NCBI GenBank assembly: GCA_023430705.1
Contig: JAEYZJ010000242.1
Coordinates: forward strand, 1 to 12,900
Length of the DNA: 12,900 bases
Direction: 5' to 3'
Source: Pseudomonadota bacterium
Lineage (GTDB): Bacteria; Pseudomonadota; Alphaproteobacteria; Rhizobiales; Devosiaceae
Shown here: in pieces, positions 1 to 6,500 of the stretch
Layout: each line of letters begins with the position of its first letter
How positions within the stretch are numbered: the stretch's first letter is position 1
Made by a program: the position numbers and the translations under genes
Notes under the pieces: generated by a model
Told to the model about the DNA's origin: nothing
Databases searched by the model: none
Seen by the model: only the letters and a program-made list of their open reading frames with translations

Positions 1-2051
1 AACAGTTCCTCAAGGAACTGTCGCCCTATGTCTGGCGCCGCCATCTCGATTTCGCGACGATCGCCGACATCCAGGCGATGAAGCGCCAGATCAACATCTC
101 CAAGAACGTCGGCGACGTGCGCGTGGCCGGCCACAACGTCAAGCTGGGACTCGGCGGCATCCGGGAGATCGAGTTCTTCACCCAGACCCAGCAACTGATC
201 GCGGGCGGCCGCGACGTCAGCCTGCGGGTGCGCCCGACCGCCGGGGCGCTGGCGGCGCTCGCTGCCGCAAACTGGATCTCGCGGCGCGCCGCCGACGACC
301 TGACCCGCATCTACTGGTTCCTGCGCGCGGTGGAGAACCGGCTGCAGATGCTGCGCGACGAGCAGACCCACGTCATGCCAGAGGACGAGCACGGGATCGC
401 CACCATCGCCACGCTGATGGGCATGGATCTGCAAACCTTTGAAACGGTTTACCGTCGTGCCCTGAACCAGGTTGTCGGCTACTATTCCGACCTCTTCGCC
501 GAGGGCGAGAGCCTGGCCGTGACCGGCGGCAGCCTCGTTTTCACCGGAACGGACGACGATCCCGAGACGCTCGAGACGTTGTCGGGCATGGGCTTTCGCG
601 ATCCATCCAAGGCGATCGCGACGGTCAAGCACTGGCACTACGGCAGCTATGGCGCGACCCGCGCCGCCGCGGCCCGCGCCCACCTCACCGAACTGCTGCC
701 GGCCCTGCTCTCGACCATCGCCGAGGCGGGCAACCCCGACGATGCCCTGATGCGCTTCGACAACTTTCTGTCGCGCCTGCCGTCCGGGGTGCAGCTCTTC
801 TCGCTGCTGCGCAATCACGAGAACCTGCGCAGCCTGCTCGTCGCGCTCATGGCTTCGGCCCCCCGCATGGCCGATGCGGTCATCCACCGCGCGCATGTGA
901 TGGACGGGCTGATCGATCCTGCCTTCGCCGACGACGTGCGGCGGCGCGAGATCCTGCTCGGCAAGATCGAGTCCTTCTTCGCCGAGGCGCGCGACTATCA
1001 GGAGGTGATCGACCGCGCACGCATCATCGGCCAGGAGCAGATGTTCCTGATCGCGGCCGGACTGCTTTCGGGCACCATCGACGCGACGCGCGCAGGGGAG
1101 CAGTTCACGACCCTGGCCGAGGCGCTGGTAGGCAAGCTCTTCGACGCGGTGCGGCGGGAGTTCGAGAAGCGGCACGGCGTCGTGCCGGGCGCCCGCGTCG
1201 GGCTGCTGGCCTTCGGCAAGATGGCCAGCCGCGAGATGACGGCGCGCTCCGACCTCGACTTCATCATGCTCTACGACCTGGCCAATGCCGACGAGTCGAA
1301 CGGTGAAAAGCCCCTGGCAGCAAGCCAGTACTACGCACGGCTCACCCAGCGCCTCATCGCCGCCGTGAGCGCTCCGACCTCCGAAGGCGTGCTCTACGAG
1401 GCGGACATGCGGCTGCGGCCCTCCGGCAATGCCGGGCCGCTGGCGACGAGCCTGAAGGCCTTCGTGCAATACCACGAGGAGAACGCCTGGACCTGGGAGC
1501 GGATGGCACTCAGCCGGGCGCGCGTCATCTATGCCGACGACGGGCTCGGCGCCGATGTCGACGCGGCGGTGGCTGCGGCGCTCGGCCGGCCACGCGACCC
1601 GGCAGCGACGATCGACGACGTGCTGAGCATGCGGGCCCTGATGGCCAAGGAGCGGCCGCGCCGCCATCCGTTCGACCTGAAGCTGGCCGCGGGCGGGCTG
1701 GTCGACCTCGAGTTCATCGCACAGTCGGCGCAACTGGTGGCGCGCAGCACCGTCAATGCCCCGCAGGCCCCGACCGGCGTCGTGCTGCGGCGGCTGGGGG
1801 AGACGGGTCTCGTGCCGGAGGGCTTCCGGCTGGCGGAAATCCTCGAGCTCTACGCGACGGTGCTCCAGGTGATGAGCGCGGCGCTTGCCGATCCCTTCAA
1901 GGACGAGGGCTGGACGCCCGCCTTCCGCGAGCTGCTGGCGCAGCGCACCAACATGCCCAGCTTCGACCGCCTCGTGGTCGAGATCAGGGGCATGGAGGAG
2001 GAGGTGAGCACGGCGGCCGCGGCGTGGTATGCGCGGGCGCGGTCGATCTAG
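1..2051 (+). CDS. glnE: Bifunctional glutamine synthetase adenylyltransferase/deadenylase GlnE, 3' part
   Basis: GlnE adenylylates and de-adenylylates glutamine synthetase in response to PII, tuning ammonia assimilation in the cytosol. The gene is cut by the left window edge. The open frame begins at base 3 (residues QFLKELSPYVWRRHLDF) and gives 682 residues; the family is usually about 950-1000, so roughly 300 N-terminal residues with the first catalytic Asp pair are missing. Visible are the end of the N-terminal (adenylyl-removing) half, LGLGGIREIEFF, and the complete C-terminal adenylyltransferase half. That half has the nucleotidyltransferase motif SREMTARSDLDF with the Asp pair DLD at bases 1251-1259, then YEADMRLRPSGNAGPLATS, and DLKLAAGGLVDLEFI near the end. 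Both halves therefore look functional where seen. The TAG stop (2049-2051) overlaps the stop of the convergent kinase gene. The first ATG inside the window (base 78) is internal, not the start. Confidence 0.96.
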   Translation, partial: QFLKELSPYVWRRHLDFATIADIQAMKRQINISKNVGDVRVAGHNVKLGLGGIREIEFFTQTQQLIAGGRDVSLRVRPTAGALAALAAANWISRRAADDLTRIYWFLRAVENRLQMLRDEQTHVMPEDEHGIATIATLMGMDLQTFETVYRRALNQVVGYYSDLFAEGESLAVTGGSLVFTGTDDDPETLETLSGMGFRDPSKAIATVKHWHYGSYGATRAAAARAHLTELLPALLSTIAEAGNPDDALMRFDNFLSRLPSGVQLFSLLRNHENLRSLLVALMASAPRMADAVIHRAHVMDGLIDPAFADDVRRREILLGKIESFFAEARDYQEVIDRARIIGQEQMFLIAAGLLSGTIDATRAGEQFTTLAEALVGKLFDAVRREFEKRHGVVPGARVGLLAFGKMASREMTARSDLDFIMLYDLANADESNGEKPLAASQYYARLTQRLIAAVSAPTSEGVLYEADMRLRPSGNAGPLATSLKAFVQYHEENAWTWERMALSRARVIYADDGLGADVDAAVAAALGRPRDPAATIDDVLSMRALMAKERPRRHPFDLKLAAGGLVDLEFIAQSAQLVARSTVNAPQAPTGVVLRRLGETGLVPEGFRLAEILELYATVLQVMSAALADPFKDEGWTPAFRELLAQRTNMPSFDRLVVEIRGMEEEVSTAAAAWYARARSI

Positions 2052-3298
2052 GCTGCCCGGGCCTGTTCGTCGGCCAGCAGCGGCAGGCTGATGGCGACGG
2101 TGGTGCCCAGCCCCTGCCGGCTGTCGATGGCGAGGTGCCCGCCGCTGAGCTCGGCGATGGCGCGGGCAATGGCGATGCCGAGACCGGCGCCTTCGCGGTC
2201 GCGCGTCAGGGCGGCATCGCCGAAGACGAAGGGCTGCGACAGCGTCGCGAGCCGCTCCAGCGACATCCCGATGCCGGTATCAGTGACTTCGAGCACGACG
2301 CCATCGGCCGCGGCGTAGGCGGCCAGCGTGATCTTGCCACCGCGGGGAGTGAAGCGGATGGCGTTCTCGACGAGGTTCGAGATCATCCGCTCGAGCGCAA
2401 AGCGATCCGCGGAGATGACCACGTTGCACGGGCCGCCGAGGCCGAACGTGGCGCCGGCCGCCTGCGCCTGTCCGGTGAAGCGGCGGAACACGGAAAGCAG
2501 CAGTTCGTCGGCCGTGAACCGGTCCTGCCGGAGTTCGCGGCGGCCGCCCTCGAGCTCGGCCAGCTCGAGGATCGAGCCGAAGAAGCCGAGCAGGCGCTCG
2601 CCCGAGGATTTCACCGCGTCGACATAGCTGAGGTACTTGGGATTGCCCAAGGGGCCGAACGGCTGCTGCCGCAGCATGTCGGCAAAGCCGATGATGTGGT
2701 TGAGCGGGGTGCGGATGTCGTGGCTGAGATGGGCGAGGAAGGTCGTCTTGGAGCGGCTCGCGGCCTCGGCCCGCAGCTTCTCCTCGTGGTAGCGGCGCGC
2801 CAGCAGGCGCTGCTCCTCGCGCACGGTCGTCAGCAGCTGGTTGGTGCGCCGGCTCTCGGTAACGTCCATGACGAGCGTGACGAAGCCGGAGCCCGCGAGC
2901 GGGCGTTCCTCGATCAGCAGGGTCGAACCGTCCTCGCGGTGCAGCTCGAGCAGCCGGTTCTCCCAGTCCTCGCGGACCGACTGCATGTAGCCGCCCTGGG
3001 CGAGCGTCTTGACCACGTCGTGATAGGCGGCGCCGGTGGGGAGGCTGTCGACACGCAGCCGCTCCGCGAAACGCGCGTTGCTGGCGATGAGCCGGGCGTC
3101 GGAGGCCCAGCAGGCGACGCCGAACGGCAGCGTCTCGATCAGCTCGGCGTAACTGCTGGCGGCGTCGCGGCCGGTCAGCCGGGCGAGCAGCCTCTCGAGC
3201 ACGCTGACGATGGTGCGACGCAGCCAGCTGCCTCGCACAACGCCGTCAGGCGCACGGAATCGCTTCGCCTCGTCGCCGGATCGCTCCGTCGCCCGCAT
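2048..3298 (-). CDS. Soluble PAS-domain sensor histidine kinase, PleC/DivJ-like
   Basis: A 416-residue two-component sensor kinase that autophosphorylates on histidine and passes phosphate to an unknown response regulator. Order: N-terminal basic/amphipathic stretch (1-45), a PAS-like sensor domain (about 50-150, YAELIETLPFGVACWASD onward), a short coiled linker (150-185), HisKA with the H-box FLAHLSHDIRTPLNHIIGF (phosphoacceptor His193), and HATPase_c with N-box NLVENAIRF (Asn308, Asn312), G1 box DTGIGM (340-345) and G2 box GAGLGIA (370-376). No clear membrane helix or signal peptide is visible, so it is probably cytosolic. The H-box region with FGPLGNPKYLSYVDAVKSSG resembles the PleC/DivJ/PdhS cell-cycle kinases. 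The acidic residue after His and Thr three further on (HDIRT) fit a kinase that may also act as phosphatase. I chose ATG 3298 (GGAG seven bases upstream); an in-frame TTG directly precedes it at 3301. No response regulator gene is adjacent, so it is an orphan. Confidence 0.92.
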   Translation of the reverse strand: MRATERSGDEAKRFRAPDGVVRGSWLRRTIVSVLERLLARLTGRDAASSYAELIETLPFGVACWASDARLIASNARFAERLRVDSLPTGAAYHDVVKTLAQGGYMQSVREDWENRLLELHREDGSTLLIEERPLAGSGFVTLVMDVTESRRTNQLLTTVREEQRLLARRYHEEKLRAEAASRSKTTFLAHLSHDIRTPLNHIIGFADMLRQQPFGPLGNPKYLSYVDAVKSSGERLLGFFGSILELAELEGGRRELRQDRFTADELLLSVFRRFTGQAQAAGATFGLGGPCNVVISADRFALERMISNLVENAIRFTPRGGKITLAAYAAADGVVLEVTDTGIGMSLERLATLSQPFVFGDAALTRDREGAGLGIAIARAIAELSGGHLAIDSRQGLGTTVAISLPLLADEQARAA

Positions 3299-3502
3299 CA
3301 AGTTCTCCGCCTATGTGGTTGGGGCGACCCAGTGATTTGCCCTGTGGGGGGACTTTGAATCCGCTTCGTCGTCACTGTCCAGAGGGGGAAGGACGGCGGC
3401 GCGGGCAATGAGGCCGGAAACGTGAGTCAGCTGAATCACTTAGCAGCGGAAGAAAAATTCTTCTAACGGTAAGGAAGCGTTAACCACGCTGGCAGCAGCG
3501 CC
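3299..3502. promoter_or_regulatory. Kinase upstream region with CtrA-like motif and two short dyads
   Basis: Non-coding spacer between the kinase and pepN, locally AT-richer than its surroundings around 3440-3490. It holds GTAA-N7-TTAA at 3469-3483, which on the kinase strand reads TTAA-N7-TTAC, one base from the alphaproteobacterial CtrA consensus TTAA-N7-TTAA. It also holds an imperfect 18-bp dyad GTGAGTCAGCTGAATCAC (3422-3439, perfect 8-bp core) and a perfect GAAGAA/TTCTTC dyad with a 3-base loop (3449-3463). No confident sigma70 boxes could be picked. Regulatory meaning is inferred from position only. Confidence 0.35.
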
Positions 3503-3542
3503 GCATCCGGCCCTCTCCCCCGCTGGGGAGAAGGCCGGATGC
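3503..3542. repeat. GC-rich hairpin after pepN (intergenic palindrome, terminator-like)
   Basis: Two 18-base arms (3503-3520 and 3525-3542) pair with one mismatch around the 4-base loop CGCT; the outer ten pairs, GCATCCGGCC with GGCCGGATGC, are perfect. It starts 12 bases past the pepN stop on the minus strand, so it could end pepN transcription, but there is no T-tract on either side. The inner CTCTCCCC...GGGGAGA core recurs at 8393-8415, which favours a dispersed repeat of the kind common in alphaproteobacterial intergenic DNA. Confidence 0.7.
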
Positions 3543-3553
3543 GCCCCCGGACC

Positions 3554-6196
3554 TCACCCCGCGAGGGTGCGGTCGAGGATGTCGGCGGTATTGCGGCTGA
3601 GGGTGCCGGACGCCTTGAGGGCCTCGAGCGCCGCTTCGGCCTGGGCGCGCCGCCCCGGCTCGTAGCTCCGCCAGATGCGGAACGCGGTCAGCACGCGCGC
3701 CGCAACCTGCGGGTTGCGCTTGTCCATGTCGCCGACGAACTCGGCGAGGAAGCGGAAGCCCGCCCCGTCGGCTCGCGCGAACTGCGTCGGGTTGTTCATC
3801 CCGAACGTCGCCATCAGGGCCCGCAGCCGGTTGGGGTTGTTCTGCGGGAAGTCAGCCGCCGTAAGGATGGCCTTCAGCCGTTCGACGACGCCGTCGTCAC
3901 CCGCCATGGCGTTGAGCGACAGCCACTTGTCGAGCACCAGCGGGTCGGCGGTGAACCGGTCGCGGAAATCGTCCAGCAGGGCCTGGGACTCGTCGGTCCA
4001 GACGGCGACGAACGTGCCCAGCGCCGCGAGCCGGTCGGTCATGTTCAGCGCGCGCTCGTACTGCTCGCGGGCGAGCCTCGTGGCCTCGGCGGCCCCACCG
4101 CGCACGAGCAGGCCGAGCGCCGTGTTCTTCATCGAACGCCGGCCGGTCTGCTGGAAGTCGGGCGAGTAGGCGAGACGGCTGTCATTGGTGAGGTAGATCT
4201 TCTCGAGCACGGGCGCGAGCCGGGCGACGATGGCGCCGATGAGCCGCCTGCGCACGGCATCGATGGCGTCGGGATCGACATTCTCGCCGATCTGCCGGGC
4301 GATCGCCTGCTCGTTGGGCAGGCTGAGCGCCAGCGCCTTGTAGGCCGGATCGAGCTCCCCGGAGTCGAGCGTCTCCTCGAGCGCCTGGGCGAGGGCGCCG
4401 ACCTGCGTGTCGCTCCAGTCGCGGCCGGCGACGGCGTCGACCATCAGCTTCATCGCCACGTCCTGCAGGGCCTGCCAGCGGTTGAACGGATCCGTGTCGT
4501 GGCGGGCGAGGAAGAGCTGGTCGGCTTCGCTGGCGTTCGTCGTGAGCTTCACCGGCGCCGAGAAGCCGCGCAGCAGCGAGGGCACCGGCTTGTTGGGGAT
4601 GCCGGTGAAGGTGACGGTGGCGCGGGCCTTGTCGAAGACGATCATGTCGTCGCGCACTTCCGCACCCGATACCGAGCTCCAGCTCATCGGGCTGCCGTTC
4701 GGGCCGATGAGCCCGAACTTGATCGGCAGCACGAGCGGTTGCTTGTCCGGCTGGCCCGGCGTCGGCGGGTTGGTCTGGGTCAGCTCGAGCGTGTAGCTGT
4801 GGTTGGCCGCATCGTAGCTGTCGGTGACCTCGAGCTCGGGCGTGCCGGCCTGCAGGTACCACTGCTGGAACTGCTGCAGGTTTCGGCCCGAGGTATCCTC
4901 AAACACCTTGATGAAGGCCTCGATCGTGGTCGCCTCGCCGTCATGGCGCTCGAAGTAGAGGTCCATGCCCTTGCGGAACTCCGCCTCGCCGAGGAGCGTG
5001 GCGAGCATGCGGACCACCTCGGCGCCCTTCTCGTAGACGGTGGCGGTGTAGAAGTTGTTGATCTCCTTGTAGCGATCCGGCCTGGGCGGGTGGGCGAGGG
5101 GGCCGCCGTCCTCGGGGAACTGCGTCTGGCGCAGCTGCCGCACGTCCTCGATGCGGTTCACCGGGCGCGAGCGCTCGTCCATCGAGAACTCCTGGTCGCG
5201 ATAGACCGTGAGCCCTTCCTTGAGACACAGCTGGAACCAGTCGCGGCAGGTGATGCGATCGCCGGTCCAGTTGTGGAAATACTCGTGCGCTATGACGCTC
5301 TCGATGTTGATGTAGTCCGCGTCGGTCGCCGTCTCGGGCCTGGCGAACACCAGCTTGTCGTTGAAGATGTTGAGGCCCTTGTTCTCCATCGCGCCGAAGT
5401 TGAAGTCCGACACGGCGACGATGTTGAAGATATCGAGGTCGTACTCGCGCCCGAAGCGGCGTTCGTCCCACGCCATCGAGCGCTTGAGCGAGTCCATGGC
5501 GTAGAGGCACTCCTCCTCCTTGCCATGCGTGCAGTAGATGCCGAGCGCCACCTCGCGGCCCGATGCGGTGGTGAAGGCGTCGTGGATCGACCCCAGGTCG
5601 CCGGCCACCATGGCGAAGAGATAGGCCGGCTTGGGGAAGGGGTCCTCCCAGACCGCGTAGTGCTGGCCGTTCGACAGATCGCCCTGGTCGAGCCGGTTGC
5701 CGTTCGAGAGCAGCACTGGCGCGAGCGCCTTGTCGGCCTGCATGCGCACCTTGAACGGCGCCAGCACGTCCGGCCGGTCGTAGTAGTACGTGATGCGGCG
5801 GAAGCCCTCGGGCTCGCACTGGGTGCACCACGTGCCACTCGAGCGGTAGAGGCCCATCAGCCGGATGTTCTTTTCGGGCTCGATCGCCACTTCGGTCTCG
5901 AGCACGAAGCGCCGGTTGGGCGGCTGGTGGACGACGAGTCCGTCGGGCGTCGCCTCGTAGGCGGTAAGCGCGAGCGGCAGGCCGTCGATGGCGATGGAGC
6001 GCAGCGTCAGCGTGTCGGCACCGTCCAGCTCCAGCGGCGTGCCCGGCTCCGTGCCGGCCCGCGGCGAAAGCGTGAGCAGGCTCCGGACCACCGAGGTGTC
6101 GGGAGCGATCCGCACATCCAGATCGACCTTCTCCACCACGTAGGGGGTTTCGGTGTAGTCCTTGAGGAAGATCGTCTCTTCGTTCTCGCCGCGCAT
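3554..6196 (-). CDS. pepN: Aminopeptidase N (M1 zinc metallopeptidase)
   Basis: Removes N-terminal amino acids from peptides in the cytosol, a late step of protein turnover. The 880 residues match the usual length of the bacterial PepN group (about 870-890). Visible are the exopeptidase motif GAMEN at residues 268-272 (bases 5381-5395), the zinc-binding HEYFH at 304-308 (His304, Glu305 catalytic, His308; bases 5273-5287), and the third zinc ligand Glu327 in CLKEGLT. The 23-residue spacing from the first His to this Glu is the canonical one. The N-terminal beta-sandwich (KDYTETPYVVEKVDLDVRI) and the long C-terminal helical domain (DPFNRWQALQD onward, ending NTADILDRTLAG) are both complete. I chose ATG 6196, with GGAG about seven bases upstream; an in-frame TTG sits at 6199, as in the kinase gene. 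It is transcribed divergently from the ABC exporter. The same-strand kinase lies 255 bp downstream, too far for obvious coupling. Confidence 0.96.
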   Translation of the reverse strand: MRGENEETIFLKDYTETPYVVEKVDLDVRIAPDTSVVRSLLTLSPRAGTEPGTPLELDGADTLTLRSIAIDGLPLALTAYEATPDGLVVHQPPNRRFVLETEVAIEPEKNIRLMGLYRSSGTWCTQCEPEGFRRITYYYDRPDVLAPFKVRMQADKALAPVLLSNGNRLDQGDLSNGQHYAVWEDPFPKPAYLFAMVAGDLGSIHDAFTTASGREVALGIYCTHGKEEECLYAMDSLKRSMAWDERRFGREYDLDIFNIVAVSDFNFGAMENKGLNIFNDKLVFARPETATDADYINIESVIAHEYFHNWTGDRITCRDWFQLCLKEGLTVYRDQEFSMDERSRPVNRIEDVRQLRQTQFPEDGGPLAHPPRPDRYKEINNFYTATVYEKGAEVVRMLATLLGEAEFRKGMDLYFERHDGEATTIEAFIKVFEDTSGRNLQQFQQWYLQAGTPELEVTDSYDAANHSYTLELTQTNPPTPGQPDKQPLVLPIKFGLIGPNGSPMSWSSVSGAEVRDDMIVFDKARATVTFTGIPNKPVPSLLRGFSAPVKLTTNASEADQLFLARHDTDPFNRWQALQDVAMKLMVDAVAGRDWSDTQVGALAQALEETLDSGELDPAYKALALSLPNEQAIARQIGENVDPDAIDAVRRRLIGAIVARLAPVLEKIYLTNDSRLAYSPDFQQTGRRSMKNTALGLLVRGGAAEATRLAREQYERALNMTDRLAALGTFVAVWTDESQALLDDFRDRFTADPLVLDKWLSLNAMAGDDGVVERLKAILTAADFPQNNPNRLRALMATFGMNNPTQFARADGAGFRFLAEFVGDMDKRNPQVAARVLTAFRIWRSYEPGRRAQAEAALEALKASGTLSRNTADILDRTLAG

Positions 6197-6436
6197 CAAT
6201 TGCTCCGCAACATCAACTCGTTAATCAACTGTGGCGTGGCCGCAACAGCCGAATCCAAGGCTTAGTGTATTCTACGCGGCTGACAACCAGCCAATTGGCT
6301 ACGATCCATACCGATTTAGGCGGTAGTGGGATCGGCCGGGCCGGGCCGCCAGCGCGCACCTCCTGCAGGTTGGGAAGCCTGCAACGTGCGCAACTCAAGC
6401 GATAATGAGGCTAACGCCTCAGTTGGCAAGAGCCGC
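6197..6436. promoter_or_regulatory. Divergent spacer between pepN and the ABC exporter, dyad-rich
   Basis: No gene is supported in this non-coding stretch. From left to right it holds a perfect 12-bp palindrome AGCCAATTGGCT (6289-6300), about 90 bp before pepN on its strand, and an interrupted hairpin with CGATCC (6302-6307) and TACCG (6309-6313) pairing with CGGTA (6321-6325) and GGATCG (6329-6334). Next come a GC-rich run (6334-6350), TGCAGG/CCTGCA (6364-6383), and TGAGGC/GCCTCA around a TAAC loop (6406-6421). GATAAT at 6401-6406 resembles a -10 box, but no good -35 lies 16-18 bases before it. The pepN promoter must lie here; I could not fix it. Confidence 0.4.
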
Positions 6437-6467
6437 TTGACCTCAACCGTGGTTGAGGCCGTAGCCG
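6437..6467 (+). promoter_or_regulatory. SoxR-like (MerR-family) promoter-operator for the ABC exporter
   Basis: A perfect 18-bp dyad, CCTCAACCGTGGTTGAGG (6441-6458), carries the half-sites CCTCAA and TTGAGG seen in SoxR boxes. It lies between a good -35 box TTGACC (6437-6442) and a weak -10 candidate TAGCCG (6462-6467), with the overlong 19-bp spacer typical of MerR-family promoters. The first CC of the dyad is the end of the -35, the same register as in the Escherichia coli soxS promoter. A start near 6474 would leave a leader of about 27 bases holding the GAGGGAG ribosome site (6488-6494) and GTG at 6501. The site is read directly; SoxR as the regulator is inferred, and no soxR gene is in the window. 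Confidence 0.7.
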
Positions 6468-6500
6468 TGCCGGCATCCAAGTGCGTCGAGGGAGACTGCC

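Noticed and set aside
2024..3358. A 444-codon plus-strand open frame opposite the histidine kinase.
   Set aside because: The kinase has all catalytic boxes; the opposite frame has no recognisable domain and no ribosome site.
3539..6265. A 908-codon plus-strand open frame antisense to pepN.
   Set aside because: Pure shadow of a high-GC gene: Arg, Val, Gly, Glu and His dominate, there is no domain or ribosome site, and pepN on the other strand is unmistakable.
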